Origin: Yersinia enterocolitica subsp. enterocolitica
Lineage (GTDB): Bacteria > Pseudomonadota > Gammaproteobacteria > Enterobacterales > Enterobacteriaceae
Length of the DNA stretch: 64,000 nt
NCBI RefSeq assembly: GCF_901472495.1
Contig: NZ_LR590469.1
Coordinates: 2,852,001 to 2,916,000 of the forward strand
Direction of reading: 5' to 3'
The notes beneath the pieces are model-generated. The model searched no databases, was not told the DNA's origin, and saw only the letters and a program-made list of their open reading frames with translations. This document shows positions 44,746-51,636 of this stretch, piece after piece (the first letter of the stretch is position 1; each line of letters starts with the position of its first letter). A program made the translations under genes and the position numbers.

Positions 44746-44931
44746 TTACTCAAGCTCCGCGCTAATCTCAGCCATAAGAAGAGTAAGAGCGATGAGAACC
44801 TCATCTTCACCTTTGTATTCATCGACAGTATTTTTTAGGTGTTTATGGCACTCAGCCACCTTGGCTTGTTGTTGCTCATCAAGTGAGGAAATAACTCCGC
44901 GTATTACAAGTAACTCTGCATTTAACTTCAT
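44746..44931 (-). CDS. Small hypothetical phage protein, 61 residues
   Basis: This is a predicted helical protein (MKLNAELLVIRGVISSLDEQ; VAECHKHLKNTVDEYKGEDE; LIALTLLMAEISAELE). I recognise no domain. It ends 21 bp before the basic phage protein's start and is probably co-transcribed with it. A terminator hairpin lies just upstream of its start, so its promoter must be close or it depends on antitermination. Confidence 0.6.
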   Translation of the reverse strand: MKLNAELLVIRGVISSLDEQQQAKVAECHKHLKNTVDEYKGEDEVLIALTLLMAEISAELE

Positions 44932-44942
44932 AGCGTTGCTCC

Positions 44943-44975
44943 AAAAGAAAAACCACCGGCTTATAAGGCCAGTGG
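44943..44975 (-). terminator. Terminator after the acidic 83-residue gene
   Basis: CCAC-C-GGC / GCC-A-GTGG form the stem, with TTTTTCTTTTGG following on the minus strand. The same hairpin recurs at 46262-46295. Confidence 0.75.
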
Positions 44976-45118
44976 CTTGTTGTTGGTCGGTGAAACTATC
45001 ACGAGGTTTATCTCTTCTCAGGTATCTTCTATATGCTTTTTAGCAATCTCGATTATCTCTCAGATGCTAAGCATCTTTGAGGAATGGAGGTGAGGTTTAA
45101 ATTAAATAAATTCACTCA

Positions 45119-45370
45119 TTACTCGGTTTCGTCATAATGATCAGGTTCATCAAATGTATTTATAGAAACATAAACTGTTTCTCCGACTTTCCATCCTTTA
45201 TCTTTAAGCACATGCTCTGGTGTCGACTCAGGTACTTTAAAATAATATGAATAAAGCATTTCTCCTGAATTACCATAATCCTCACCCAAATCTTCTGGAT
45301 TGAGATCCATTTCTTCCAGATCTTCCTCAGTGATACCAAGCTCTTTTGCTAACGCAGATAATTCAGTCAT
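45119..45370 (-). CDS. Acidic 83-residue protein in a self-contained cassette
   Basis: I do not recognise this protein. It is strongly acidic (segments LGITEEDLEEMDLNPEDLGE and FDEPDHYDETE) with an aromatic central stretch (MLYSYYFKVPES; GWKVGETVYVSINTF). Its charge resembles DNA-mimic inhibitors, but nothing else supports that. An 18-bp perfect palindrome overlaps the -35 region upstream and a terminator follows, so it is transcribed on its own. It sits between terminase and lysis, where accessory genes accumulate. Confidence 0.65.
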   Translation of the reverse strand: MTELSALAKELGITEEDLEEMDLNPEDLGEDYGNSGEMLYSYYFKVPESTPEHVLKDKGWKVGETVYVSINTFDEPDHYDETE

Positions 45371-45424
45371 TTTCGCCTCGAATGTAGTTAAGTCAGAAAT
45401 ACAATCTCACGAGGGAAATTAATT

Positions 45425-45465
45425 GTAAACCACTGTTTTTGTTGACCAATTGGTCAACGTGGATA
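45425..45465 (-). promoter_or_regulatory. Promoter with an 18-bp palindromic operator for the acidic gene
   Basis: GTTGACCAATTGGTCAAC (45441-45458) is a perfect palindrome. On the minus strand TTGGTC within it, 16 bp, then TACAAT gives a fair -35/-10 pair, about 60 bp before the acidic gene. A dimeric repressor binding here would block the promoter. I see no obvious cognate repressor gene beside it. Confidence 0.6.
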
Positions 45466-45541
45466 AGTGTATAATTTAACTAACCAAGTAGTTATTAAAT
45501 TATTTTATATAATAGGTATTATCGTGGCTCTCAACTTGTGA

Positions 45542-46066
45542 TCAGTCTTTGCCTTCCATGATTGCTACCATATCAGGATCAATGCTTTCTACGAGACGTT
45601 CTCTTGCGGTAAGCAATAACCGCTTACGTCCGCCTACTCCCCAACCATTCATCTTTCTGGCGCAGGAGCTTATCTCTTTAACTTCAGTGTTAATGATTAA
45701 GTCCAGGCGATTAAGCCTATTCATCGCACCCAGTCCGTTTATCACTGCATCGCGAAAAGTGTTATAGACGCGAATTTCAAACTCAGGTTTTAGCCAAGCA
45801 GCATATCGAATTACTACCAACTCAAGCGCCCACGTTCCCTGCTTCAGTCCGCCCTTTATAACTTTGACCGATGCACTTTTTGTTGCATCGCTTAATGCCT
45901 GAACAAATCGTTTCACCTGTTGGCTCTTAATAAATACGCCGGGCCGTTGTGATTCTGTCGCATCTCCATTTGCTACAGCCGCCGCATGCAAGTCATTCAG
46001 GTTATAGCGTCCATATTCATCAACACGAACAGATACGCCGTTTACTACTACGGTTGGATAAGTCAT
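45542..46066 (-). CDS. KilA-N domain protein
   Basis: This 174-residue protein has a KilA-N DNA-binding domain: VVVNGVSVRVDEYGRYNLND, then LHAAA, and GGLKQGTWALELVVIRYAAW and FEIRVYNTFRDAVINGL (about 70-118). KilA-N proteins are phage regulators or antirepressors. The C-terminal helix ends ESIDPDMVAIMEGKD. The last codons and 3' flank are almost identical to those of the Rha gene at 46666, so the two genes share a duplicated end. Confidence 0.85.
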   Translation of the reverse strand: MTYPTVVVNGVSVRVDEYGRYNLNDLHAAAVANGDATESQRPGVFIKSQQVKRFVQALSDATKSASVKVIKGGLKQGTWALELVVIRYAAWLKPEFEIRVYNTFRDAVINGLGAMNRLNRLDLIINTEVKEISSCARKMNGWGVGGRKRLLLTARERLVESIDPDMVAIMEGKD

Positions 46067-46206
46067 CGGTGTTACCTTTTAAGATGAACCTTGTTCGCAC
46101 AGGAATACGGCCCTCAGAAGGCTCCGACAGCCAGCCGGTTCCTCAAGGGTCATCCTGAAAGGTTCTGAGTGATTTGCGCTTGCGATAGCGCGGTGATTTA
46201 TTGCCA

Positions 46207-46238
46207 ATAAAAAAGGCCCAGTCGTTAAACTGAGCCTT
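46207..46238 (-). terminator. Terminator, first copy of a repeated hairpin
   Basis: AAGGCTCAGT / ACTGGGCCTT stem with a 6-nt loop, then TTTTTTATTGG on the minus strand. It is near-identical to the hairpin at 47354-47383. Confidence 0.8.
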
Positions 46239-46261
46239 CATATTCTTTCCGCTTTGCCACT

Positions 46262-46295
46262 AATAAAAACGCCACCGGCTTATTAGGCCAGTGGC
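46262..46295 (-). terminator. Terminator after the 75-residue gene
   Basis: GCCAC-C-GGC / GCC-A-GTGGC stem, followed by GTTTTTATTA on the minus strand. Same hairpin family as 44943-44975. Confidence 0.7.
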
Positions 46296-46331
46296 TTAGA
46301 TATAAAAAAATGGCCGGAGTCGGTTTCAGTG

Positions 46332-46559
46332 TTACTTACCAAGGTTTTCGATAAATATCTTGCAGCCAGCCTCCGCTTCATCGATATCATTTGCTTTGGA
46401 AAATCCATAACCATTTTTAAATTGTTCCCACCGGCCATCTCCATTACGAGATTGAATATCAGCGGCGTAATATTTATCACTAAGATAAATTTCGAATTTG
46501 AAATCTCCATGCTGTTCATGTTTAAGCACGATGGTTCTCATTAGAGTGCTGTGTGACAT
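46332..46559 (-). CDS. Small hypothetical phage protein, 75 residues
   Basis: A compact alpha/beta protein (TIVLKHEQHGDFKFEIYLSD; ADIQSRNGDGRWEQFKNGYG; DEAEAGCKIFIENLG). No known domain is recognised. The start at 46559 (MSHSTLMRTIV) is chosen over one 17 codons upstream because the earlier residues look untranslated; MRTIVLKH is another option. Two tandem terminators follow it, so it forms its own short transcription unit between Rha and KilA-N. Confidence 0.6.
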   Translation of the reverse strand: MSHSTLMRTIVLKHEQHGDFKFEIYLSDKYYAADIQSRNGDGRWEQFKNGYGFSKANDIDEAEAGCKIFIENLGK

Positions 46560-46665
46560 TTCATTCTCCCATGCTGGTCTGTGTATCATCACAATACCAT
46601 TAATAATCATGGAATTTTTTAGCTTTCACTCTAGGCCTCTTGTGAAAGTGGCTCTCAACTTGTGA

Positions 46666-47199
46666 TCAATCTTTGCCTTCCATAATGGCTAGCATCGCTG
46701 GGGCTGTAATCTTCATGATGTGATCGTGCTCTACAGCAAGAATGGGCTTTTCTTTCTTTCGCTCATTCATTAATCGACTGCCAATAGTGCCTTTCAGTTT
46801 TGACCGAGTTTCTTTAATAGCAAACCGATGCTGCATCTCTTCGCCGATAGACAGTCGGCGATTTAGCTGTTCTGCCATCCAGTTAAACGCATTGATATAG
46901 CACTCTTTGATAGCGGTGGCAGTTTTCCCTGTAAAACCCATAACCAACATCATGCAACCGTCGCGTGTGATATTGTACATTGGCTGGATATCACCATTTT
47001 TATCAATAAAATCAATGGGCGCAAAATTGCGCTGGGTGAAATCACTGGAGCATTTCAGATTACGAATTGCCCTTAATACATCTTTATGCCGCTTACCAAA
47101 ATATTGAGCGACTTTAAGCGATGTGGTTATCACCTTGTTTTCTGACATGACAACCATATCGCGGAAATCAAAGGCAGGAATAATTGACGGATTATTCAT
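46666..47199 (-). CDS. Rha family phage regulatory protein
   Basis: This 177-residue Rha (pRha) family protein has the signature VITTSLKVAQYFGKRHKDVL (about 23-42), RNLKCSSDFTQRNFAPIDFI, and YNITRDGCMMLVMGFTGKTA (about 76-95). Rha proteins of phi80/P22-like phages act as regulators and can inhibit growth in hosts lacking IHF. The C-terminus MLAIMEGKD and 3' flank are shared with the KilA-N gene at 45542. Confidence 0.87.
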   Translation of the reverse strand: MNNPSIIPAFDFRDMVVMSENKVITTSLKVAQYFGKRHKDVLRAIRNLKCSSDFTQRNFAPIDFIDKNGDIQPMYNITRDGCMMLVMGFTGKTATAIKECYINAFNWMAEQLNRRLSIGEEMQHRFAIKETRSKLKGTIGSRLMNERKKEKPILAVEHDHIMKITAPAMLAIMEGKD

Positions 47200-47353
47200 A
47201 TCGGTAGTTACCTTATAGAAACGAGCCTCGTTGCCCAGAAACGCCAGCGCACAGAGACGGCTACCGGCCTAAACCAGCATTTCTCCAAGGCTTGTTTCTG
47301 TAAGACTCTATGCTTTGAAATGTGCCGGGCATGGCACGAGATATTGCAGGTAC

Positions 47354-47383
47354 AAAAAAGGCCCAGTCGTTAAACTGAGCCTT
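47354..47383 (-). terminator. Terminator, second copy of the repeated hairpin
   Basis: AAGGCTCAGT / ACTGGGCCTT stem, then TTTTTTGTACC on the minus strand. It lies downstream of the lysis genes in the 410-bp gap before Rha. The remainder of that gap (47200-47609) has no gene I can support. Confidence 0.75.
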
Positions 47384-47609
47384 CATGTTCTTTGTTCGCG
47401 GCTTTGCTACTCCTCTCGGCGTTGCGCCACCACTTACGGCTTACCTGTCAGCAAGATGTGGATCAACTCTTTAGGGCTGCACAATCTGGTTATTTCAAGC
47501 AATACTGATGTGAATGAAACTGAACAGCCACAGAATGAATTCAATCACTCCCCAGCCAACAGCGGCGCAGATGCAGCCAAGAAAAATGAATGTTCCCGTT
47601 CCGGGTAAA

Positions 47610-47933
47610 TTAAGACCCATTTCTGTTCTCCTCAATCTTGCGAATACTCGCCTTATCTGCGTTGCACTGCTCTATCACCATAAGTAACGTGTCATTAAGC
47701 AATAGGCTGTTACCCCAAGTTAATATCTCGGGGACTTCTGGAGGGATGCAGTCAGAAAGTAAGCTTGCTGGTATCGGTACCTGTGGCACCTGAACGTATT
47801 TGATTTGCGTGTTTCCGCAAGAGGTCAGCAGCGGCAACAGGAACAAGCTTATTAGTACAATCGTCGCCTTTAATCGCCTCTCGAATGTAAACGACGCGAG
47901 CCTCACCCTCTTGAGCAATTTTCTGTTTGTCAT
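47610..47933 (-). CDS. Rz1-like outer-membrane spanin lipoprotein, nested in Rz
   Basis: The 107-residue protein has a signal peptide of about 40 residues and the lipobox LLTSC (Cys near residue 41). A proline-containing stretch (KYVQVPQVPIPASLL) follows, typical of Rz1. It is encoded in another frame overlapping the 3' part of Rz and continues past its stop. The start at 47933 (MTNRKLLKRVRL) is the nearest ATG with a basic n-region. With Rz it fuses inner and outer membranes in lysis. Confidence 0.75.
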   Translation of the reverse strand: MTNRKLLKRVRLASFTFERRLKATIVLISLFLLPLLTSCGNTQIKYVQVPQVPIPASLLSDCIPPEVPEILTWGNSLLLNDTLLMVIEQCNADKASIRKIEENRNGS

Positions 47934-48129
47934 TCTCGTTGGCCTTGGCGATATCGTTGATGATGTTAACCATGCGTACCTGGTTATTGAGAATGCGCCG
48001 GGCCTCGTCGCGCTCATCAGTAACTGTGGTAATGGCCGCGTCTTTAGTAACTGCCTGTCCGTGGTAGTAAACGACGCCAACTAGTAAGGCAGCAATCACA
48101 GCAATGAAAGCGGCGGTTAATTTATTCAT
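47752..48129 (-). CDS. Rz-like inner-membrane spanin
   Basis: The 125-residue protein has an N-terminal membrane anchor (LTAAFIAVIAALLVGVVYYHG, about 4-24) and a long periplasmic helical/coiled-coil domain (TDERDEARRILNNQVRMVNI; EARVVYIREAIKG; CTNKLVPVAAADLLRKHANQ). This is the i-spanin plan, and the nested lipoprotein gene confirms it. It overlaps the endolysin gene by 8 bp. Confidence 0.85.
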   Translation of the reverse strand: MNKLTAAFIAVIAALLVGVVYYHGQAVTKDAAITTVTDERDEARRILNNQVRMVNIINDIAKANENDKQKIAQEGEARVVYIREAIKGDDCTNKLVPVAAADLLRKHANQIRSGATGTDTSKLTF

Positions 48130-48652
48130 CCAGCCCCCAACAGGTCAGTTCGCTCTCCTGTGCGCGGCGTTCTATCTGCCCGTAACAGTTATTTGAGCGA
48201 ATATTGCAATCCCTGCCGCCGTCATATACCCAGCGTTTGATTTCAGCGCATGCACCTTTGCGGTCGCCAGCGTTGAGTTTTTTATAGAACGTGGAGGTGA
48301 AGCATTTGCTTGGGCCAATGTTATAGGGGCAAAACGAAGCAATACCGGCAATCTGTGGTTCAGTCAGCGGTACCCGGACATTTTTCTTAACCCAGCTAAT
48401 AGCCTTGTCAGCCTCCAACTGATTCACCGCAGCACATTTGTCCGCTGACAACTTCATCCCTTTCACTACCGGCTTACCATCAACTTGAGTCGCACCACGG
48501 CAAATAGTCCAAATCCCTTTTCCATCTGGATAAGCTACAAGCCGATTGCCCTCTTTCTCATCTAAAAGCTGATCAAGAATTATGGTGGCTGGTGCTGCGA
48601 CCATTACCAGAGCCAGAACTGCCGCACTTAATTTGCTTTTTGTCGAGGCCAT
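48122..48652 (-). CDS. Endolysin, P21-like GH24 lysozyme with signal-arrest-release anchor
   Basis: This 176-residue muramidase has an uncleaved-looking N-terminal hydrophobic helix (KLSAAVLALVMVAAPATIIL, about 6-25), as in SAR endolysins such as P21 R. Catalytic residues follow the GH24 pattern: Glu in DEKEGNRLVAYPD, Asp in YPDGKGIWT, Thr in WTICRG. PQIAGIASFCPYNIG and the C-terminal ERRAQESELTCWGL match. The start ATG at 48652 overlaps the holin stop. It would be exported by Sec and released when the pinholin depolarises the membrane. Confidence 0.9.
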   Translation of the reverse strand: MASTKSKLSAAVLALVMVAAPATIILDQLLDEKEGNRLVAYPDGKGIWTICRGATQVDGKPVVKGMKLSADKCAAVNQLEADKAISWVKKNVRVPLTEPQIAGIASFCPYNIGPSKCFTSTFYKKLNAGDRKGACAEIKRWVYDGGRDCNIRSNNCYGQIERRAQESELTCWGLDE

Positions 48653-48867
48653 CACTCACCATCCGGTTTATAGCCGTGGCGACGATCCCAAATCTTGACG
48701 CCAGCATTAAGCATGAATGTCAGGGCCATAAAGAATAACGAACCAAGCACACCAATCACCGTCCACTCATCAGGTGTGAAGCCAGCAATCAGCTCTTTAG
48801 CCCAAAAAATAAAACTACCACCCGACGCCAGGTAGGAAGCATTAGAAGCGATATTGCTCATTTTCAT
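48652..48867 (-). CDS. Pinholin, S21-like class II holin with dual start
   Basis: This 71-residue holin has two membrane segments (YLASGGSFIFWAKELIAGF and WTVIGVLGSLFFMALTFMLN) and a charged tail (KIWDRRHGYKPDGE). It closely parallels P21 S (SxGxxxW... then WAAIGVLGSLxxxxLTYL). It begins Met-Lys-Met, so two starts two codons apart are possible. In P21 the longer Lys-bearing form is the antiholin. The neighbouring SAR endolysin fits pinholin lysis. Confidence 0.9.
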   Translation of the reverse strand: MKMSNIASNASYLASGGSFIFWAKELIAGFTPDEWTVIGVLGSLFFMALTFMLNAGVKIWDRRHGYKPDGE

Positions 48868-48911
48868 GATCTCCCCCTCCCGTTCTGCGGGTTGGGCGCG
48901 TAGTTAAGGAA

Positions 48912-48982
48912 TTTAGCCCACCAGTGCAACCACTCATGCGGAGTAATGTGTGTGGAGTTGATTGGGTGACTGGTGGGCTAAA
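48912..48982. promoter_or_regulatory. 14-bp inverted repeat in the holin leader
   Basis: TTTAGCCCACCAGT (48912-48925) and ACTGGTGGGCTAAA (48969-48982) are perfectly complementary, with a 43-nt loop. It lies 45-115 bp upstream of the holin start in the leftward late transcript. It may be a Q-antiterminated leader structure or a remnant of an inserted element. Confidence 0.6.
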
Positions 48983-49055
48983 ACGAAAAAGGCCACGGAA
49001 TAATGCAGCCCTAAAATTTGTTAAATCTTAATTACTCGACTATTTTTGGTGGAGT

Positions 49056-49235
49056 TCAATTTCTAGCCTGAAGTCGTTTGCTCTGTTCTATCAGTTTTCC
49101 TATCATTGCCAGTACTATCATTTCCTTTACTTCGGCAGATGCGGAGTTATAACGCTGGAATAATGTCGATTCTGGCCGATTGGAATACCGAAGATCCTTG
49201 TCAACCTCATCTACAAATGGAGTTAAATTAATCAT
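49056..49235 (-). CDS. Small hypothetical phage protein, 59 residues
   Basis: Helical protein (MINLTPFVDEVDKDLRYSNR; SASAEVKEMIVLAMIGKLIE; QSKRLQARN). I recognise no family. AAGGA stands 9 bp before ATG 49235. Its start codon shares the CATG with the divergent DUF4145 gene, so the two overlap at their starts. It lies upstream of the holin in the late direction. Confidence 0.55.
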   Translation of the reverse strand: MINLTPFVDEVDKDLRYSNRPESTLFQRYNSASAEVKEMIVLAMIGKLIEQSKRLQARN

Positions 49236-49905
49236 GGCAATGGTTTCCTTAGAAGATGTCACATGCCCTCACTGTCTTAGAGAAAACACAGCATTAGAAT
49301 GCATGTCAGAATTCGTACTTAGCCGGAAGCAACTGCTAGCTATGGTGTTTTTATGCAGGAGTTGTAATGGGGTGGTCGTAGCTGAAATATCCCCTGATGA
49401 AAACACTGTCAGGGGTGGTGGATATTTGAAACGCGCACAAAACTACGGGCTGGATATTCATTTCTCGCCCAATGATGATACTAATGGGGTTATTGTAGAT
49501 GTTTACCCTCAAGAAAATATTCCCCTTGCCCCTGCGCACGTCCCTGAGAATATCGCAGACGCATTTCTTGAGGCTAAGGACAACCTCGCTCGTGCCAGGT
49601 ATTCCACATCTGTAATGCTGTCAAGAAAAGCGCTAGATCTTGCAACAAAGCATTTAGGGGTTGCCGAAGGAATCAGTATTAATGATTTATCAAAACGTGT
49701 ATTCCAGCTACGAGAGAACGGAAAGATCACACCAGAAATGGCTCAGTGGGCCAAAATAATAAGAATAGACGGTAACTCATCCGTGCACTCAGATGAAGTT
49801 TTTAGTGAGGCTGATGCAACCGAAATAATAAATTTCATAGAAACTTTTTTGCTGTATGCCTTTACCCTACCGAACATGGTGGCTGTAAATAAGCACACAC
49901 AATAA
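49234..49905 (+). CDS. Zinc-ribbon DUF4145 protein
   Basis: The 223-residue protein has an N-terminal zinc ribbon formed by CPHC (about 11-14) and CRSC (about 44-47), then a beta-rich part. A C-terminal DUF4145 domain (SVMLSRKALDLATKHLGVAE; INDLSKRVFQLRENGKITPE; IRIDGNSSVHSDEVFSEADA; about 120-210) follows. DUF4145 occurs in restriction and defence-related proteins, often beside nucleases, but its activity is unknown. It is the only rightward gene in this stretch apart from the LysE cargo, so it is probably an accessory gene with its own promoter. Confidence 0.75.
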   Translation: MAMVSLEDVTCPHCLRENTALECMSEFVLSRKQLLAMVFLCRSCNGVVVAEISPDENTVRGGGYLKRAQNYGLDIHFSPNDDTNGVIVDVYPQENIPLAPAHVPENIADAFLEAKDNLARARYSTSVMLSRKALDLATKHLGVAEGISINDLSKRVFQLRENGKITPEMAQWAKIIRIDGNSSVHSDEVFSEADATEIINFIETFLLYAFTLPNMVAVNKHTQ

Positions 49906-50036
49906 TATTACTTGAAGCCGGTTACGGTTCCGGCGTCAACACCTACCAATGTGCTGACCGCATACCTTTAAAAGCAATAGGTCCACCGAAGGGTGCCTGT
50001 TTAAACTCGTTACAAACCCCTATTGGTAATTACAAA

Positions 50037-50654
50037 TCAGCTATTCTGAATAATTTTCATTTCAGCTTTTAGGTAAAGCCGCATGTTATCAAGGAACTCA
50101 TCCAACTGTTCCTCAATGCCTAGTCTTTGATCTGTATCCATTGTTTTCCCTATATTGAGGGCATCTCGCAATGCAGCTTCACAAGATTTTAGGTTTATTT
50201 CTATAGTTTTAGCCTCTGGAAGATCCATGTTAATCAAAAGGATTATAGAATAAATCAATACATCGAGTTTTTTCGCCGCTTCAAAGCCTTCAGCTAAATC
50301 TTGTCGATCAAATGTAGAATCTGACTCATTTACAAGCCTACGTTTTACTAAAAGTGATGCCCATAGAGCTTCAATGCCAGCAGCATACTGTGCGCTAAAA
50401 TCTCTAATCTTATTAATACGCTCAGCAGCCTGAGCTAGTTCCATTTGAGACCTAAGTAACTTATTACTATTTTCAATAGCTTTCCAAGCGATTATGGCAG
50501 GGATTGCACCAGCTATTAACGATCCCAAAATAGTTATAAGAGAGCTTTCCCACGAGAAAACTGAATCAATAATTATTTTAGGAACTTTACTAATAGTAAG
50601 ATAACTATTTGAAAAAATATGTTCCTGTATAAATGGAATTCCTTGCCATACCAT
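50037..50654 (-). CDS. Membrane protein with coiled-coil, unknown function
   Basis: The 205-residue protein has a membrane segment near residues 38-58 (SSLITILGSLIAGAIPAIIAW), then a charged helix (AIENSNKLLRSQMELAQAAE) and a helical cytoplasmic domain with a second hydrophobic stretch (LDVLIYSIILLINMDL, about 131-146). No known domain is recognised. It is AT-rich and alone, in the variable interval between Q and holin, so it is probably an accessory (lysogenic) gene. Confidence 0.65.
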   Translation of the reverse strand: MVWQGIPFIQEHIFSNSYLTISKVPKIIIDSVFSWESSLITILGSLIAGAIPAIIAWKAIENSNKLLRSQMELAQAAERINKIRDFSAQYAAGIEALWASLLVKRRLVNESDSTFDRQDLAEGFEAAKKLDVLIYSIILLINMDLPEAKTIEINLKSCEAALRDALNIGKTMDTDQRLGIEEQLDEFLDNMRLYLKAEMKIIQNS

Positions 50655-50723
50655 TATGCAATGCCTATAAATATAAAAAATAAATCATAACCATGGTTTC
50701 AATTTATTAAAAGGCACTAAAGC

Positions 50724-50752
50724 AAATAAACCCCACACAAAGGCGAGGTTTC
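50724..50752. terminator. Terminator between the AsnC gene and the membrane protein gene
   Basis: AAACCCC / GAGGTTT with one mismatch and an 11-nt loop, with T-rich flanks on both strands. It lies in the 339-bp gap 50655-50993, which has no supported gene. Confidence 0.6.
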
Positions 50753-50993
50753 TTTGACTGGATAAGCGCTACTGCACAACCAACTCTTATCACAATAGTG
50801 GGTAAAATTCGTAACGAATAGTTTTTTATATGTTTTTTTATTCGTTCATACTTACTCTGAGCTCAATCAGAGCTGACAGTCAGCCTGTGCCAACTGCGGA
50901 CATTCGACTTTTAAAAAGATCCTGAGCACAACGTTTTCTCAGTGCAAAAAAACTTCCTATAAAATATTGATTGGCTGAGGCACTGCTCAAGCG

Positions 50994-51446
50994 TCAGACA
51001 GGCAGGACACGGTCTTTCACAACCGTTTTCATAACCAGCGTTGAGGTAAGCCGCTGAACCCCTGACATACCGGAGAGTTTTTCATCATACAGTTGCTGAA
51101 AAGCCGGCAGGTCCCAGGTGATAACATGAAGCAGATAATCCGGATCGCCAAACAGACGCTGCGCCTGAATAATTTGCGGTATTTCTTTTACTGCCGCCTC
51201 GAAGGAACTGACTGCCTGCCGATCTCCCTCGCGCAGAGTGACGAAAACTATGGCTGAAAAGTTTAGCCCGAATTTGGCCGGGTCAAGATATGCCCGGTAA
51301 CCGCTGATAACGCCTTCTTGTTCCAGCGCTTTAACCCGCCGCTGACAAGATGACAAGCTTATCCCCACCCGTTCCGCAAGGTCAGTCAGCGAACGTCGAC
51401 CATCCTGCTGAAGCTCTGCAAGAATATTGCAATCAGTTCTGTCCAT
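50994..51446 (-). CDS. Lrp/AsnC family regulator
   Basis: This 150-residue regulator has the Lrp/AsnC N-terminal helix-turn-helix (MDRTDCNILAELQQDGRRSL; LAERVGISLSSCQRRVKALE) and C-terminal RAM effector domain (SAIVFVTLREGDRQAVSSFE; DPDYLLHVITWDLPAFQQLY). I chose the start at 51446 because the family begins MD..D..IL; an ATG eight codons upstream is possible. It is divergent from a LysE exporter, the usual arrangement for an amino-acid-sensing activator and its target. Base composition is richer in GC than the neighbouring phage genes. Confidence 0.9.
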   Translation of the reverse strand: MDRTDCNILAELQQDGRRSLTDLAERVGISLSSCQRRVKALEQEGVISGYRAYLDPAKFGLNFSAIVFVTLREGDRQAVSSFEAAVKEIPQIIQAQRLFGDPDYLLHVITWDLPAFQQLYDEKLSGMSGVQRLTSTLVMKTVVKDRVLPV

Positions 51447-51564
51447 TCCTGAAAATCTCCCGTTTAGCATAAGTTTTCATGCTGTAGATGAAAGCACATT
51501 CCGCGTTAAAAGCGATATTCTTTCTTTCCTATTAAACTAATCAATCAGGTAAGGGGTTCAATTT

Positions 51565-51636
51565 ATGCAAGTTTTAGACGCTGGTAAATGGCCGGTCAAA
51601 AATGAGGTCAATGAGGATAACGCCGTATGTCACTGA
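51565..51636 (+). CDS. Possible 23-residue leader peptide before the LysE gene
   Basis: AAGGGG stands 8 bp before an ATG that opens a 23-codon frame (MQVLDAGKWPVKNEVNEDNA, then VCH). It stops 10 bp inside the LysE gene, so termination would place ribosomes at the LysE start. It may be a translated leader that couples LysE synthesis to ribosome movement, or the stump of a lost gene. Confidence 0.45.
   Translation: MQVLDAGKWPVKNEVNEDNAVCH

Noticed and set aside
47315..47608. 97-codon plus-strand frame in the gap between Rha and Rz1
   Set aside because: It covers a terminator hairpin in the opposite direction, has no ribosome site and the protein is Cys/Arg-rich noise.
48950..48959. An eighth GTGTGGAGT copy on the plus strand
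   Set aside because: No rightward gene follows it; it lies in the loop of the inverted repeat and was not counted as a functional leader.
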